Shown here in pieces: positions 1-7,469 of a stretch of 53,225 bases of DNA. Source of the stretch: DASCNA01 sp036011305. Its GTDB lineage: Bacteria > Verrucomicrobiota > Lentisphaeria > Victivallales > GWF2-38-69. Under the pieces are notes generated by a model that was not told the DNA's origin, did no database searches, and saw nothing but the letters and a program-made list of their open reading frames with translations. Numbering within the stretch: the stretch's first letter is position 1; the number at the start of each line of letters is the position of its first letter. Position numbers and translations under genes: made by a program. The stretch spans positions 1-53,225 of the forward strand of contig DASCNA010000249.1 of the NCBI GenBank assembly GCA_036011305.1, given 5' to 3'.

Positions 1-216
1 ATGATCATATGTTGATATATGTTCGTTGTATAGGATCAGTTCGCCTTTTTCGTCTCTTGCATAAGTATCAGACAATGAAATATTATGGGCTCTGCAGGTT
101 TTTACTTGAGTACCTTTTAATTCAATTCCTGCTTCAAATCTATCTAGAATTAGATAGTCATGAAATGCTTTTCTATTTTTTATTAATGTATTATCTTTTT
201 TCTTTGGTTTAGCCAT
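1..216 (-). CDS. smpB: SsrA-binding protein SmpB, 5' part only (cut by window edge)
   Basis: The complement of the first 216 bases reads as 72 uninterrupted codons that match the N-terminal half of SmpB, the protein that binds tmRNA and delivers it to stalled ribosomes. Family signatures are NRKAFHDYLILDRFEAG (about residues 14-30), then ELKGTQVK and the YARDEKGE / LYNEHIS segment. The protein normally has about 150-160 residues, so roughly the second half lies outside the window. I place the start at the ATG ending at 216, which gives MAKPKKKD, the usual basic SmpB N-terminus. In-frame ATGs at 225 and 228 are alternatives; a weak AGG lies just upstream. The tmRNA gene itself is not in view. 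Confidence 0.9.
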   Translation of the reverse strand, partial: MAKPKKKDNTLIKNRKAFHDYLILDRFEAGIELKGTQVKTCRAHNISLSDTYARDEKGELILYNEHISTYDH

Positions 217-819
217 AATTTTCATCATACCTGATAATTGTTTAAATCCGATAAACGGAATAAGAAATCTACTTCCAGAATATAAAAAGTCAATTATTTA
301 TATGCTTTACTGCCGTGTAATATGTTAGAAGGTATAGGAATATATTAATGATATTTCAATTATTGAGAAAATATTTTCAGGCTAAAGTTATGTTTTTAAA
401 AACAATTTTCATATTTTTTATCATAATTCATTAGACTATTTTCTAAATTAGGATAATGTGTGAAATATTCGTTAATTTCGCGAACAAAATGAAAGGATTG
501 GTGAGATGTCATATTTATTGAATGAGTCTGGTTTTAATATAGACTTTATTTATTAATATTGCCGTCTTGGTTGTTCTCTTTAAATTTAGATTTTCATAAT
601 TTTATAGTTTTATTCTCTGGTAACTTAATAACTTTCACACATTATCTTTGCACTTCATATTTATTTAATTCCACAACTGTATCTACACGTGATCTATACA
701 CTATACCTGTAGAGAATTGGACTATATTTTCCTGTTTTGCTTTCTTAATAAAGTTAATAGGGATTTCTTATGATTTTTGGTCTAAATGGAATTATTTAAG
801 AAAAGGAGTTTATAAGAAA
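217..819. other. Gene-free region between smpB and speD-like gene
   Basis: About 600 bases hold the divergent control regions of smpB and the speD-like gene. The plus-strand frame stays open from 559 into the speD-like gene, but the translated segment resembles no protein I know and lacks a ribosome binding site, so I do not count it. Two perfect 12-base palindromes lie close together: GAAAATATTTTC (367-378) and GTTTTTAAAAAC (392-403). They may be operator-like sites or only AT-rich coincidence. I see no tRNA and no riboswitch core here. Confidence 0.5.
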
Positions 820-1674
820 ATGAGAACCAACACATTAATTTGTCCGACTTTTATGAAAAATAGAAGTATTTTAAATGAAAATGAGAAACAGGCTCTTGGG
901 AGACACTTTACTTTAGAGTTTTATGATTGTAGAAGAAATAAAATTCTGAGCCTAAAAAAAATAGAAAAAATTTTGTTGGATGCTATGACGGTCTCAGGTG
1001 AGATTGCGTTGAAAAAATCTTTTAACTATCTTGAAGAGAAGGGAATTAGCGGAGTTGTTACAACTTTGGACTCCAGTTATTCTATACATGGATGGGCTGA
1101 ATATAGTTATGTTACAGTAGATATTTTTACATGTTCTAAATTTTTGAATATTGACGAAATAGTCAAGAATCTGGAACATAGCCTTCATGCTGAAAATTCT
1201 ATTGTCAGCAGTGATATTAATAGAGGTATCATTTCTAATAGTGCTATTAAGCACTTTGTCCCAAATAAAACTGACACAGTACATGACAATCGTGTCTCAT
1301 GGGAGGATAAATTTAGAAAAGCTGATGCTTGGGGATTGGCAAGCTCTATAGATATATATGAATGTGATTCTGAGTTAATCAGAAATGCTGATGCAATTAA
1401 ATATTTTGTTCATGAATTATGTGATTTGATTGAAATGAAACGTTTCGGTGAATGTCAGGTAGTTTATTTTGGAGAAGATGAAAAAGTAGCCGGTTACAGT
1501 ATGACCCAACTTATTGAAACTTCATTGATTTCAGGTCATTTTGCTAATGAAAGTAATACTGCATATCTGGATGTATTCAGTTGTAAATCATACCAGCCTG
1601 AAGTAGTATCTGAATTCGCAAAAAAGTTTTTTAAGGGAGGCAGGGCAAAACTGCAGGTTGCAATGCGAGAGTAG
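820..1674 (+). CDS. Tandem two-domain S-adenosylmethionine decarboxylase-like protein (SpeD-SpeD-like)
   Basis: This 284-residue protein carries two AdoMetDC-type domains. Single-domain bacterial SpeD proteins have about 120-140 residues and cleave themselves at a Ser to make a pyruvoyl cofactor. Domain 1 (about 25-125) has GISGVV, then D84-S85 where SpeD has Glu-Ser, SIH with H90, and DIFTC with C105. Domain 2 (about 165-280) has T234-S235, SGH with H240, and DVFSC with C255. The Ser-to-His-to-Cys spacing is identical in both domains (5 and 15 residues), so both look able to process. Start chosen at 820 because AAGGAG sits 11 bases upstream; the frame is open further upstream but not protein-like. 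AdoMetDC feeds spermidine synthesis. Some SpeD relatives are known to have become pyruvoyl-dependent ornithine or arginine decarboxylases, so domain 2 may act on another substrate. No other polyamine gene is nearby. Confidence 0.85.
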   Translation: MRTNTLICPTFMKNRSILNENEKQALGRHFTLEFYDCRRNKILSLKKIEKILLDAMTVSGEIALKKSFNYLEEKGISGVVTTLDSSYSIHGWAEYSYVTVDIFTCSKFLNIDEIVKNLEHSLHAENSIVSSDINRGIISNSAIKHFVPNKTDTVHDNRVSWEDKFRKADAWGLASSIDIYECDSELIRNADAIKYFVHELCDLIEMKRFGECQVVYFGEDEKVAGYSMTQLIETSLISGHFANESNTAYLDVFSCKSYQPEVVSEFAKKFFKGGRAKLQVAMRE

Positions 1675-1677
1675 GTT

Positions 1678-1711
1678 TTAATTATTAATTATAAATGGTT
1701 AATTATTAATT
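1678..1711. repeat. Direct repeat TTAATTATTAATT, two perfect copies
   Basis: The 13-mer TTAATTATTAATT occurs at 1678-1690 and 1699-1711, separated by ATAAATGG, directly after the speD-like stop codon. A near copy (TTAATTATTAAT) follows the cbiA stop codon around 22306. Function unknown; low-complexity AT sequence is the simple explanation. Confidence 0.6.
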
Positions 1712-1715
1712 GAAT

Positions 1716-1770
1716 GCAGTTTTAAAGTTGTAAAGGTTTTAGTGCTAAATTTTATCAACTAAAAGACTGC
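1716..1770. terminator. Possible bidirectional hairpin between convergent genes
   Basis: GCAGT (1716-1720) pairs with ACTGC (1766-1770), and inside it TTTTAGT (1737-1743) pairs with ACTAAAA (1758-1764). It lies between the convergent speD-like and dus genes, where a shared terminator would be expected. The stem is interrupted and lacks a long T-run, so this is tentative. Confidence 0.3.
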
Positions 1771-1773
1771 AAG

Positions 1774-2766
1774 TTAAAAATAGTTGATTATCTGTTCATC
1801 TGGCAAATTTATTAATTTTTTAAAATTTGGACTGTTTATTCCCCATATTGATTTTAATAAACCAAGAAAATTTGAACGGATATAGTATGAAGGTGATTTC
1901 CTGACTGTTTTTCCCATTAGACGTGAAAATTCAAGTTTGGAATCACCTTCCATATTTAATTTTTCTTTTTTTAAATATGATTCAATTCTTCGTATTAAAA
2001 ATGGATCTTTTAATATACCTCTGGCAACTGTAATGCCCTGGCATGAACTGATATTATACATTTCTTCAGCAGTGTCTAAAGTGAATATATCTCCACTGGC
2101 AATTATCGGGATAGGAGAGGCTAATTTTACAGCTTCTGCTATTCTTAATGGACCATTTTCTACAGGATTGTATCTTTCCATGGCAGTTCTGAAATGAAGC
2201 ATAATAAAATCAATGCCGCTATTAATTAGAAGGGGAATAAATGTTTTGAATTCGTCAGAGGACGAATAGCCTGTTCTTAATTTTAAACTTATTGACAGTT
2301 CAGGACATTCCTGTTTAATTGATTCTATTATTTTAAGCATTAACTCAGGTTTTAGAAGAAGTGAACTCCCGTTACTACTGGCTAATACTCTTTTGCTGGG
2401 ACATGCAAAATTCAAATTTATCCCTGTTATATCAAGCTTATTAATTTGTTTAGCACCTTTTGCAGCTGTTTCTGGATTACTGCATAGTATCTGTACAATG
2501 GTTGGCATGCCGGAACTGATAAACTGATCAAGTTTTTTTCTAAGTATTGATAGCCTCGGCGGAGCAGTTGACAGTCCAATAAAAGGAGTAATCCAGTAGT
2601 CTACTAAGTTCAGTTCATTAATTACTTTACAGAATAATGGGCTCATAACCCCTTCCATTGGGCCAGGCATTATGCGGTGAGACAGCATCTTCCCGCCTGT
2701 AAGAGCTAAAGGCTTAAGCCATTCATGTAAATTATTAGAGTTTTGTTCAGTAGATTTATTGATCAT
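1774..2766 (-). CDS. tRNA-dihydrouridine synthase family protein
   Basis: This is a 330-residue FMN-dependent TIM-barrel enzyme of the Dus family, which reduces uridines in tRNA to dihydrouridine. Visible signatures are MPGPMEGVM near the N-terminus (the flavin-binding start of the barrel), NFACPSKRV with the catalytic-loop Cys, SLKLRTGY, LHFRTAMERY, IASGDIF and ITVARGILKDPFL. Length is normal for Dus. The N-terminal 27 residues before MLSHRIMPGP look unconserved, so a start at that internal Met is possible. The exact subfamily (A, B or C) is unclear: the wording NFACP replaces the commoner NxGCP. It converges on the speD-like gene; the next minus-strand gene upstream ends about 45 bases before it. 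Confidence 0.85.
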   Translation of the reverse strand: MINKSTEQNSNNLHEWLKPLALTGGKMLSHRIMPGPMEGVMSPLFCKVINELNLVDYWITPFIGLSTAPPRLSILRKKLDQFISSGMPTIVQILCSNPETAAKGAKQINKLDITGINLNFACPSKRVLASSNGSSLLLKPELMLKIIESIKQECPELSISLKLRTGYSSSDEFKTFIPLLINSGIDFIMLHFRTAMERYNPVENGPLRIAEAVKLASPIPIIASGDIFTLDTAEEMYNISSCQGITVARGILKDPFLIRRIESYLKKEKLNMEGDSKLEFSRLMGKTVRKSPSYYIRSNFLGLLKSIWGINSPNFKKLINLPDEQIINYF

Positions 2767-2811
2767 ATTGTAAAATTATATTTTAACCTTTAAAATTTGT
2801 TTAAAGCACAG

Positions 2812-3330
2812 TTATTTATAGATTCCATATTCATTGTTTTTATAACGTTTAGTTTTCTCTAAATATTTTTTACAATTTTCAACTGCTATCTCCTGACTTG
2901 TATCAGCTAATTTTTTTGCTTCTTTTGCGGGTATTCCCACCATTAGAGTATGGGCTTCCACTATACTGTTTTCTTTTACAACGGCTCCTGCTCCGATAAT
3001 AGATCCTTTTTTTATATAAGCACCGCTTAAAATAATTGCTCCCATACCGATTAGACAACCATCTTCTATGGTGCATCCATGAATTATACAATTATGTCCA
3101 ATGGTGACGTCATTCCCAATGTAGGTTGATACTCCAAATTCAACATGAACAACTGTTCCATCTTGAATATTAGTTCTTTCTCCGATAATTATCTCTGTTC
3201 CGGGAATATCACTTCTAATAACTGAATTATACCATACGGAAGCTTCTTTTTTTATTGTAACACCACCAACTATTTTTGCACCCTCAGCAATGAATGCTGT
3301 TTCATGGACGATTGGGGTTATATGTTTCAT
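2812..3330 (-). CDS. Gamma-carbonic anhydrase family hexapeptide-repeat protein
   Basis: This 172-residue protein is a left-handed beta-helix built from hexapeptide repeats (for example IGNDVTIGHN, IGMGAIILSGAYIKKG, IGAGAVVKENS). The three histidines that bind zinc in gamma-class carbonic anhydrases are present: H62 (VVHVEFG), H79 (IGHN) and H84 (IIHGC). Other members (YrdA, PaaY, CaiE) have this length; not all have proven anhydrase activity, so the reaction (CO2 to bicarbonate) is inferred. The gene starts 4 bases after the cstA stop codon, so the two are cotranscribed. The C-terminal residues YKNNEYGIYK are variable in the family. Confidence 0.9.
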   Translation of the reverse strand: MKHITPIVHETAFIAEGAKIVGGVTIKKEASVWYNSVIRSDIPGTEIIIGERTNIQDGTVVHVEFGVSTYIGNDVTIGHNCIIHGCTIEDGCLIGMGAIILSGAYIKKGSIIGAGAVVKENSIVEAHTLMVGIPAKEAKKLADTSQEIAVENCKKYLEKTKRYKNNEYGIYK

Positions 3331-3334
3331 ATTT

Positions 3335-4993
3335 TTAATTTCCTTTTTGCTTTAACGAAAATGTTGCTTTAATTACTAGACATCCAGCCATAATAATAAG
3401 AAAGCCGATTGATATAAGTAAAGCAGGATTACCGTGAAAATTTTTGATAAAAAGCAGGACTAGAGCCCAACAGCTTATAATCAGCATAAAAAACATGGGG
3501 ATAAGGGCAATCCAGAAATTTACTTTTTTTCTAATTAAATATAAAGATATAACCAGTAAGGTCAGTGAAGCTAATAACTGATTTGAGGCACCGAAAACAG
3601 GCCATATTTTATTTCCGTTCCCGCTGAATGCCAGATAGCCTGATATGATAATAACAATTAGTGTAGCTACAGTGTAGTTTTTGAAAAATTTTCCAGTTTT
3701 TCCAGATTTTTTATTACTGTTTGCCGATGGTATGAAAAGTTCCTGCCATATGAAACGCGCCAGTCTTGTAGAAGTATCGAGAGTTGTAAGCATAAAAGCA
3801 GATACTGCAAGAGAGATGAATGTACCCGCCAGATTATATGATATACCGACTTCGGATATTATTCCTGCAAGTCCGTTAGAAAATGCGGTAACAGGAGAAG
3901 TTGTAGACAAAATATTATGAAATCCTTTTTTTGATAATACGGCAACACTTATGACAGCTATTAAAGCAAGAATGCCTTCTACCAACATAGAACCGTAACT
4001 GACTGGAAGTATTTTACGTTCATTATCAATTTGTTTGGAAGTAGTACCTGATGAAACAAGTGCATGAAATCCTGAACATGCACCGCAAGCTACTGTGACA
4101 AAGAGTATCGGTAGCAGGTTTACTTTATCAGTAAGAGTATATTTGCTGAAACTGGCAAACGCCGGGAGGTTAAAGCTTGGTGCCGTGAAGAAAATGCACA
4201 AAAAACTTATAATAAGCATTACATAGAGTAGATATGAATTAAGGTAATCTCTTGGTTGAAGCAGTAGCCAAACAGGTAAAATTGAGGCAAAAAAGACGTA
4301 TATGAGAAGTACAGATATCCATATTTGAAATGTAGATTCAGGTGTTATTCTGAATATGACAGTTAGATTTAACGGAAAAAGAACACCTACCCAGACAAAG
4401 AAAAATAACAACGGTACAAAAATTATGCTTCCAACTAAAATCGAGATACCTTTTTTATAAACCAGATATCCGAAGAATGGAGACATAAAAATGAATAGAA
4501 TTGATGATGTTGCAACAGAAGGATTTTTTAAGAATATTTTTGCTATCAAAATACTAAAAATGGCGACAACAAGGAGTAATGCCGCCCAGGCAAAAAGCAG
4601 AAATATTTGACGTCCTGAATAACCTAAATAACTTTCAACAGCATAGCCGATAGAACGACCGTCATTACGGATGGAAATAAACAGTGCAGCAAAATCATGC
4701 ATTGCTCCAATAAAAACACAGCCGATTAATATCCACAAAACTGCAGGAACCCATCCCATATACAATGCGAGTATAGGGCCGACAATAGGTCCAGCACCTG
4801 CTATTGATGAAAAATGATGTCCAAATAAAACAGATGTTTTAGTTGGTACATAATCCAGCCCGTCACTAAATTTGTGTGCCGGTGTTTTTCTATTGGGATT
4901 AACATCAAAAAGTCGTGATAGATAACGTCCGTAAAATATATATGCGGAACTGAAAATGACAATTCCAATAATTAACAGAAGCGTACCATTCAT
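3335..4993 (-). CDS. cstA: CstA-family carbon starvation protein (peptide/pyruvate transporter)
   Basis: This 552-residue polytopic inner-membrane protein has about 15 hydrophobic segments. Family signatures are FGHHFSSIAGAGPIVGPILA near the N-terminus, followed by GCVFIGAMHDFAALFISIRNDG, then ACGACSGFHALVSSGTTSKQ and the FGASNQLLASL segment near the C-terminus. CstA proteins import peptides or pyruvate during nutrient limitation. Length is that of the shorter CstA forms (E. coli CstA is about 700 residues). It is the first gene of a two-gene unit with the gamma-carbonic anhydrase; the sequence does not show how the unit is controlled. Substrate cannot be decided from sequence. Confidence 0.92.
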   Translation of the reverse strand: MNGTLLLIIGIVIFSSAYIFYGRYLSRLFDVNPNRKTPAHKFSDGLDYVPTKTSVLFGHHFSSIAGAGPIVGPILALYMGWVPAVLWILIGCVFIGAMHDFAALFISIRNDGRSIGYAVESYLGYSGRQIFLLFAWAALLLVVAIFSILIAKIFLKNPSVATSSILFIFMSPFFGYLVYKKGISILVGSIIFVPLLFFFVWVGVLFPLNLTVIFRITPESTFQIWISVLLIYVFFASILPVWLLLQPRDYLNSYLLYVMLIISFLCIFFTAPSFNLPAFASFSKYTLTDKVNLLPILFVTVACGACSGFHALVSSGTTSKQIDNERKILPVSYGSMLVEGILALIAVISVAVLSKKGFHNILSTTSPVTAFSNGLAGIISEVGISYNLAGTFISLAVSAFMLTTLDTSTRLARFIWQELFIPSANSNKKSGKTGKFFKNYTVATLIVIIISGYLAFSGNGNKIWPVFGASNQLLASLTLLVISLYLIRKKVNFWIALIPMFFMLIISCWALVLLFIKNFHGNPALLISIGFLIIMAGCLVIKATFSLKQKGN

Positions 4994-5018
4994 AATAAAT
5001 TAACCTTCAGCTTAAGTA

Positions 5019-5471
5019 TTATTCAGTTAACGTTTTTAATAGAAAGAAGAGAATAAAAATGATCCCTAAAAAATGAATTGTATTCCAGAAAATTACATAG
5101 GTCGCTACATACGGGTGGGTAAAAACATACGAAAAGAAAATTGGATTATAAATGATTATGAATAGTAATATGATAAAAGCTGAGATATGGAAGATTCTGT
5201 TCTTCTAACGTATTTTATGGTTATAGCGAGCTTTTCTGATTGAATAGTATAATAATATCAGAAAGCTTATGAATACAATATAAAATGATACTTTTATATA
5301 TATGATTTGGTATGGCAGAGTTACGTCAGGTAAAATGTTGAGTTCTGAATGTCCTGCCTGATTGTAATAAAATACATGGGCTAATGTATAACATAGAAGA
5401 CAAATCATAGATATAGTAGATACTATTAAAATAATCAGTTTATCTTTATTTGAAAATTTTGAGAGGTACAT
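5019..5471 (-). pseudogene. Small four-helix membrane protein split by an in-frame TAG
   Basis: An 88-residue ORF (5205-5471) with two hydrophobic segments (about 13-35 and 55-77) ends in TAG at 5205-5207. The same frame then stays open for 61 more codons (5019-5204), encoding two further hydrophobic segments (KNRIFHISAFIILLFIIYNP and, later, IHFLGIIFILFFLLK) before TAA. The second half has no ATG start. Read together they make one four-helix protein of about 150 residues, resembling small uncharacterised membrane proteins of the DUF6804 type. TAG is used as a normal stop by other genes here, so the simplest reading is a recent nonsense mutation; a sequencing error or readthrough are alternatives. 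The first half may still be made as a two-helix peptide. Confidence 0.6.
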
Positions 5472-5736
5472 GTTTTATACTCTTATGGGTTTATTCTTAG
5501 GTCTAACCTACTTTATTTGAAAAGAATAAATTCCCATCATTTACTGGTAATGTAATCATTGAATTATTTCTCTTTATTATATTAAAGATAGAGGAAAAAG
5601 CAATTACATTGCACTGCAGTAGTAATCTTAATATTTAATATTGAAATAATTTATGCTGATGATAGAGTAAATAGTGATTTCATTATATTCAAATAAATAG
5701 TTTACTATAATAATAACAATCATTCGGAGGAATAAC

Positions 5737-6420
5737 GTGTCTATAACTAATCCTAAAGAAGTAGCAAAATATATCGATCACACAGTATTAAAAGCTGACT
5801 CTACAGTCGCTGATGTTGAAAAAATATGTAAAGAAGCTGATGAATATCAGTTTGCTTCAGTATGTATAAATCCATATTACGTTCCTCTTGCCTGTAGCCT
5901 TCTTATCGACTCAGCTGTAAATGTCTGTACAGTTGTTGGTTTTCCCCTTGGAGCTACTACAAAAGAATCAAAGGCTATGGAAGCTATTAAAGCTGTAGCT
6001 GACGGAGCTGATGAAGTTGATATGGTATTAAATGTTTCAGCAATGAAATCAGGTAATTATGATTACGTAGAAGAAGATGTAAGGTTGGTAGTTAATTCAG
6101 TACCTGAATATATTTGTGTAAAAGTTATTTTAGAAACATGTTATTTGACAGATGAGGAAATTGCAAAAGCATCAGAGCTTTCTATGAATGCCGGAGCGGA
6201 TTTCGTAAAAACATCAACTGGTTTTGGTACCGGCGGTGCCACAGTTGAAGCGGTTAAAATTATGAAAAGCGTCGTTGGTGATAAACTTGAAATTAAAGCT
6301 TCAGGAGCTGTAAGAGATTTTAAGACAGCTGTTGCTATGATTGATGCAGGAGCCACAAGATTAGGTACAAGTTCAGGCATTGCAATTGTAGCTGGATCAG
6401 CTAGTACATCTGATTACTAA
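5737..6420 (+). CDS. deoC: Deoxyribose-phosphate aldolase
   Basis: DeoC splits 2-deoxyribose 5-phosphate into glyceraldehyde 3-phosphate and acetaldehyde, in cytosolic deoxynucleoside catabolism. The 227-residue protein has the Schiff-base lysine K158 in FVKTSTGFGTGGAT, the second lysine K187 in EIKASGAVR, and the catalytic aspartate D95 in ADEVDMVLN. Start is GTG at 5737, fixed by a strong CGGAGG ribosome site about 7 bases upstream. A TATAAT hexamer at 5706-5711 may be the -10 box. It stands alone, not with other nucleoside genes, and ends in a strong terminator. Confidence 0.95.
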   Translation: MSITNPKEVAKYIDHTVLKADSTVADVEKICKEADEYQFASVCINPYYVPLACSLLIDSAVNVCTVVGFPLGATTKESKAMEAIKAVADGADEVDMVLNVSAMKSGNYDYVEEDVRLVVNSVPEYICVKVILETCYLTDEEIAKASELSMNAGADFVKTSTGFGTGGATVEAVKIMKSVVGDKLEIKASGAVRDFKTAVAMIDAGATRLGTSSGIAIVAGSASTSDY

Positions 6421-6442
6421 AATATAATTTATACTTTTTACT

Positions 6443-6467
6443 GCCCGCTTTTATGCGGGCTTTTTTT
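6443..6467 (+). terminator. Rho-independent terminator of deoC
   Basis: Perfect stem GCCCGC / GCGGGC (6443-6448 with 6455-6460), six-base loop TTTTAT and a run of seven T. It starts 22 bases after the deoC stop codon. It is one of the few GC-rich stems in this AT-rich window. Confidence 0.93.
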
Positions 6468-6530
6468 ATCAAATGTTGTAATTTAAATCATATATTTGTA
6501 AAATGAATATTAAATGAGAAGTAAAATATA

Positions 6531-6884
6531 ATGAATAATAATTGTCCTATTAGAGAGAAGTATCCATTTTTTATTCTGATAATATTGTCAGTTATAGCTA
6601 TTACATTTGTGTTATTGTCGTTTAATGTTGAATTAATTAGAACTTACAATAAAGATCTCATGTGGATTTATATTATTGGTTTTATTATCCTTACACTCTT
6701 CGCTCTTAGTAAAAAGAGATATATTGATATCTGTTTCTTTGTTGTATTTATGATTACTTCTATACCTATGTACTACAAAGTTAGACTATTGGTCCCTGTA
6801 TGGAGAATTCATTGTTCGATTATTTTTGTTATATTAATAGGCTTTTGTTTTGTTTATTATCCATGGAAGAAATATAGAGAGTGA
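6531..6884 (+). CDS. Small four-helix membrane protein, unknown
   Basis: I do not recognise this 117-residue protein. It has four hydrophobic segments (about 12-30, 43-60, 67-83 and 91-111) with basic connecting loops (SKKRY, KVRLLVPVWRIH) and a basic C-terminus (PWKKYRE), so it is an integral inner-membrane protein. The ribosome site is weak (GAGAAG about 10 bases upstream). It follows the deoC terminator and converges on the next gene, whose stop codon is only 5 bases away. Coding status rests on length, clean start and alternating hydrophobicity. Confidence 0.6.
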   Translation: MNNNCPIREKYPFFILIILSVIAITFVLLSFNVELIRTYNKDLMWIYIIGFIILTLFALSKKRYIDICFFVVFMITSIPMYYKVRLLVPVWRIHCSIIFVILIGFCFVYYPWKKYRE

Positions 6885-6889
6885 TTAAA

Positions 6890-7465
6890 TTATTCTTGTA
6901 TATTTTTCTTCTCCATGTGCATTTTCCAGTAAGATAATGCTTTTTCTTTTTTTACTGTAATTAATGGATGTTCTTCACTGTTAGATTTGGTGAGAATATC
7001 ATGAATAATATTTGATGAATGCGGATGATCTCCCCATTTTATATCTAATAATTCATATACATTTTTAACATTATCAAGATAACCGCCGGCCCATACAGAA
7101 TCTTCTTCGACAAGTATTAAAGGAGCAATGTTTTTAGTTTGTTTTTTGTTAAAAATAAGCTTACTGTAGTGTAGAGTAACACTGTTATCATCTTCCCAGA
7201 AATATTTATTCTTATCGGTTAGATATACAAAATAAACACGGCCGAGCTGGCCATTGTGTAAGTGCTGGCTGTCAGATGATATAAAAAGGTCAGCTTTGCT
7301 GTCACCATTTACATCAACTTCAAAAAACATTATCTTATGTTTCGTCATATGATTTTTTCTATGATAATTCATGAAATGCTTTACTGGATTTACAATAGTT
7401 GTATTTTCTGCCAATATAGAAGTTATACATAAAAAGAAAACAATAAGAGATAGAATAGGTTTCAT
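6890..7465 (-). CDS. Secreted protein with EF-hand-like segment, unknown
   Basis: This 191-residue protein begins with a signal peptide (MKPILSLIVFFLCITSILA, cleavage likely before ENTT). After it comes a stretch DVNGDSKADLFISSD that looks like the calcium loop of VCBS/FG-GAP or dockerin-type repeats, followed by a beta-rich segment. I chose the start at 7465 because a GGA ribosome site lies 8 bases upstream; an in-frame ATG 8 codons earlier falls inside the previous gene. The ribosome site overlaps the end of the upstream transglycosylase-like gene, so the two are translationally close and probably work together outside the cytoplasm. No known family assigned. Confidence 0.65.
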   Translation of the reverse strand: MKPILSLIVFFLCITSILAENTTIVNPVKHFMNYHRKNHMTKHKIMFFEVDVNGDSKADLFISSDSQHLHNGQLGRVYFVYLTDKNKYFWEDDNSVTLHYSKLIFNKKQTKNIAPLILVEEDSVWAGGYLDNVKNVYELLDIKWGDHPHSSNIIHDILTKSNSEEHPLITVKKEKALSYWKMHMEKKNIQE

Positions 7466-7469
7466 ATTT

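Noticed and set aside
9..212. 67-codon plus-strand ORF
   Set aside because: It is antisense to the smpB fragment, whose protein match is clear.
559..819. 87-codon upstream extension of the speD-like ORF
   Set aside because: No family match, no ribosome site at 559, and a good AAGGAG stands before the ATG at 820.
994..1284. Minus-strand ORF of 96 codons
   Set aside because: Entirely antisense to the two-domain AdoMetDC-like gene and shows no protein pattern.
5550..5612. Inverted repeat AATGTAAT / ATTACATT before deoC
   Set aside because: Only 8 bases with a 47-base spacer in AT-rich DNA; too weak to call an operator.
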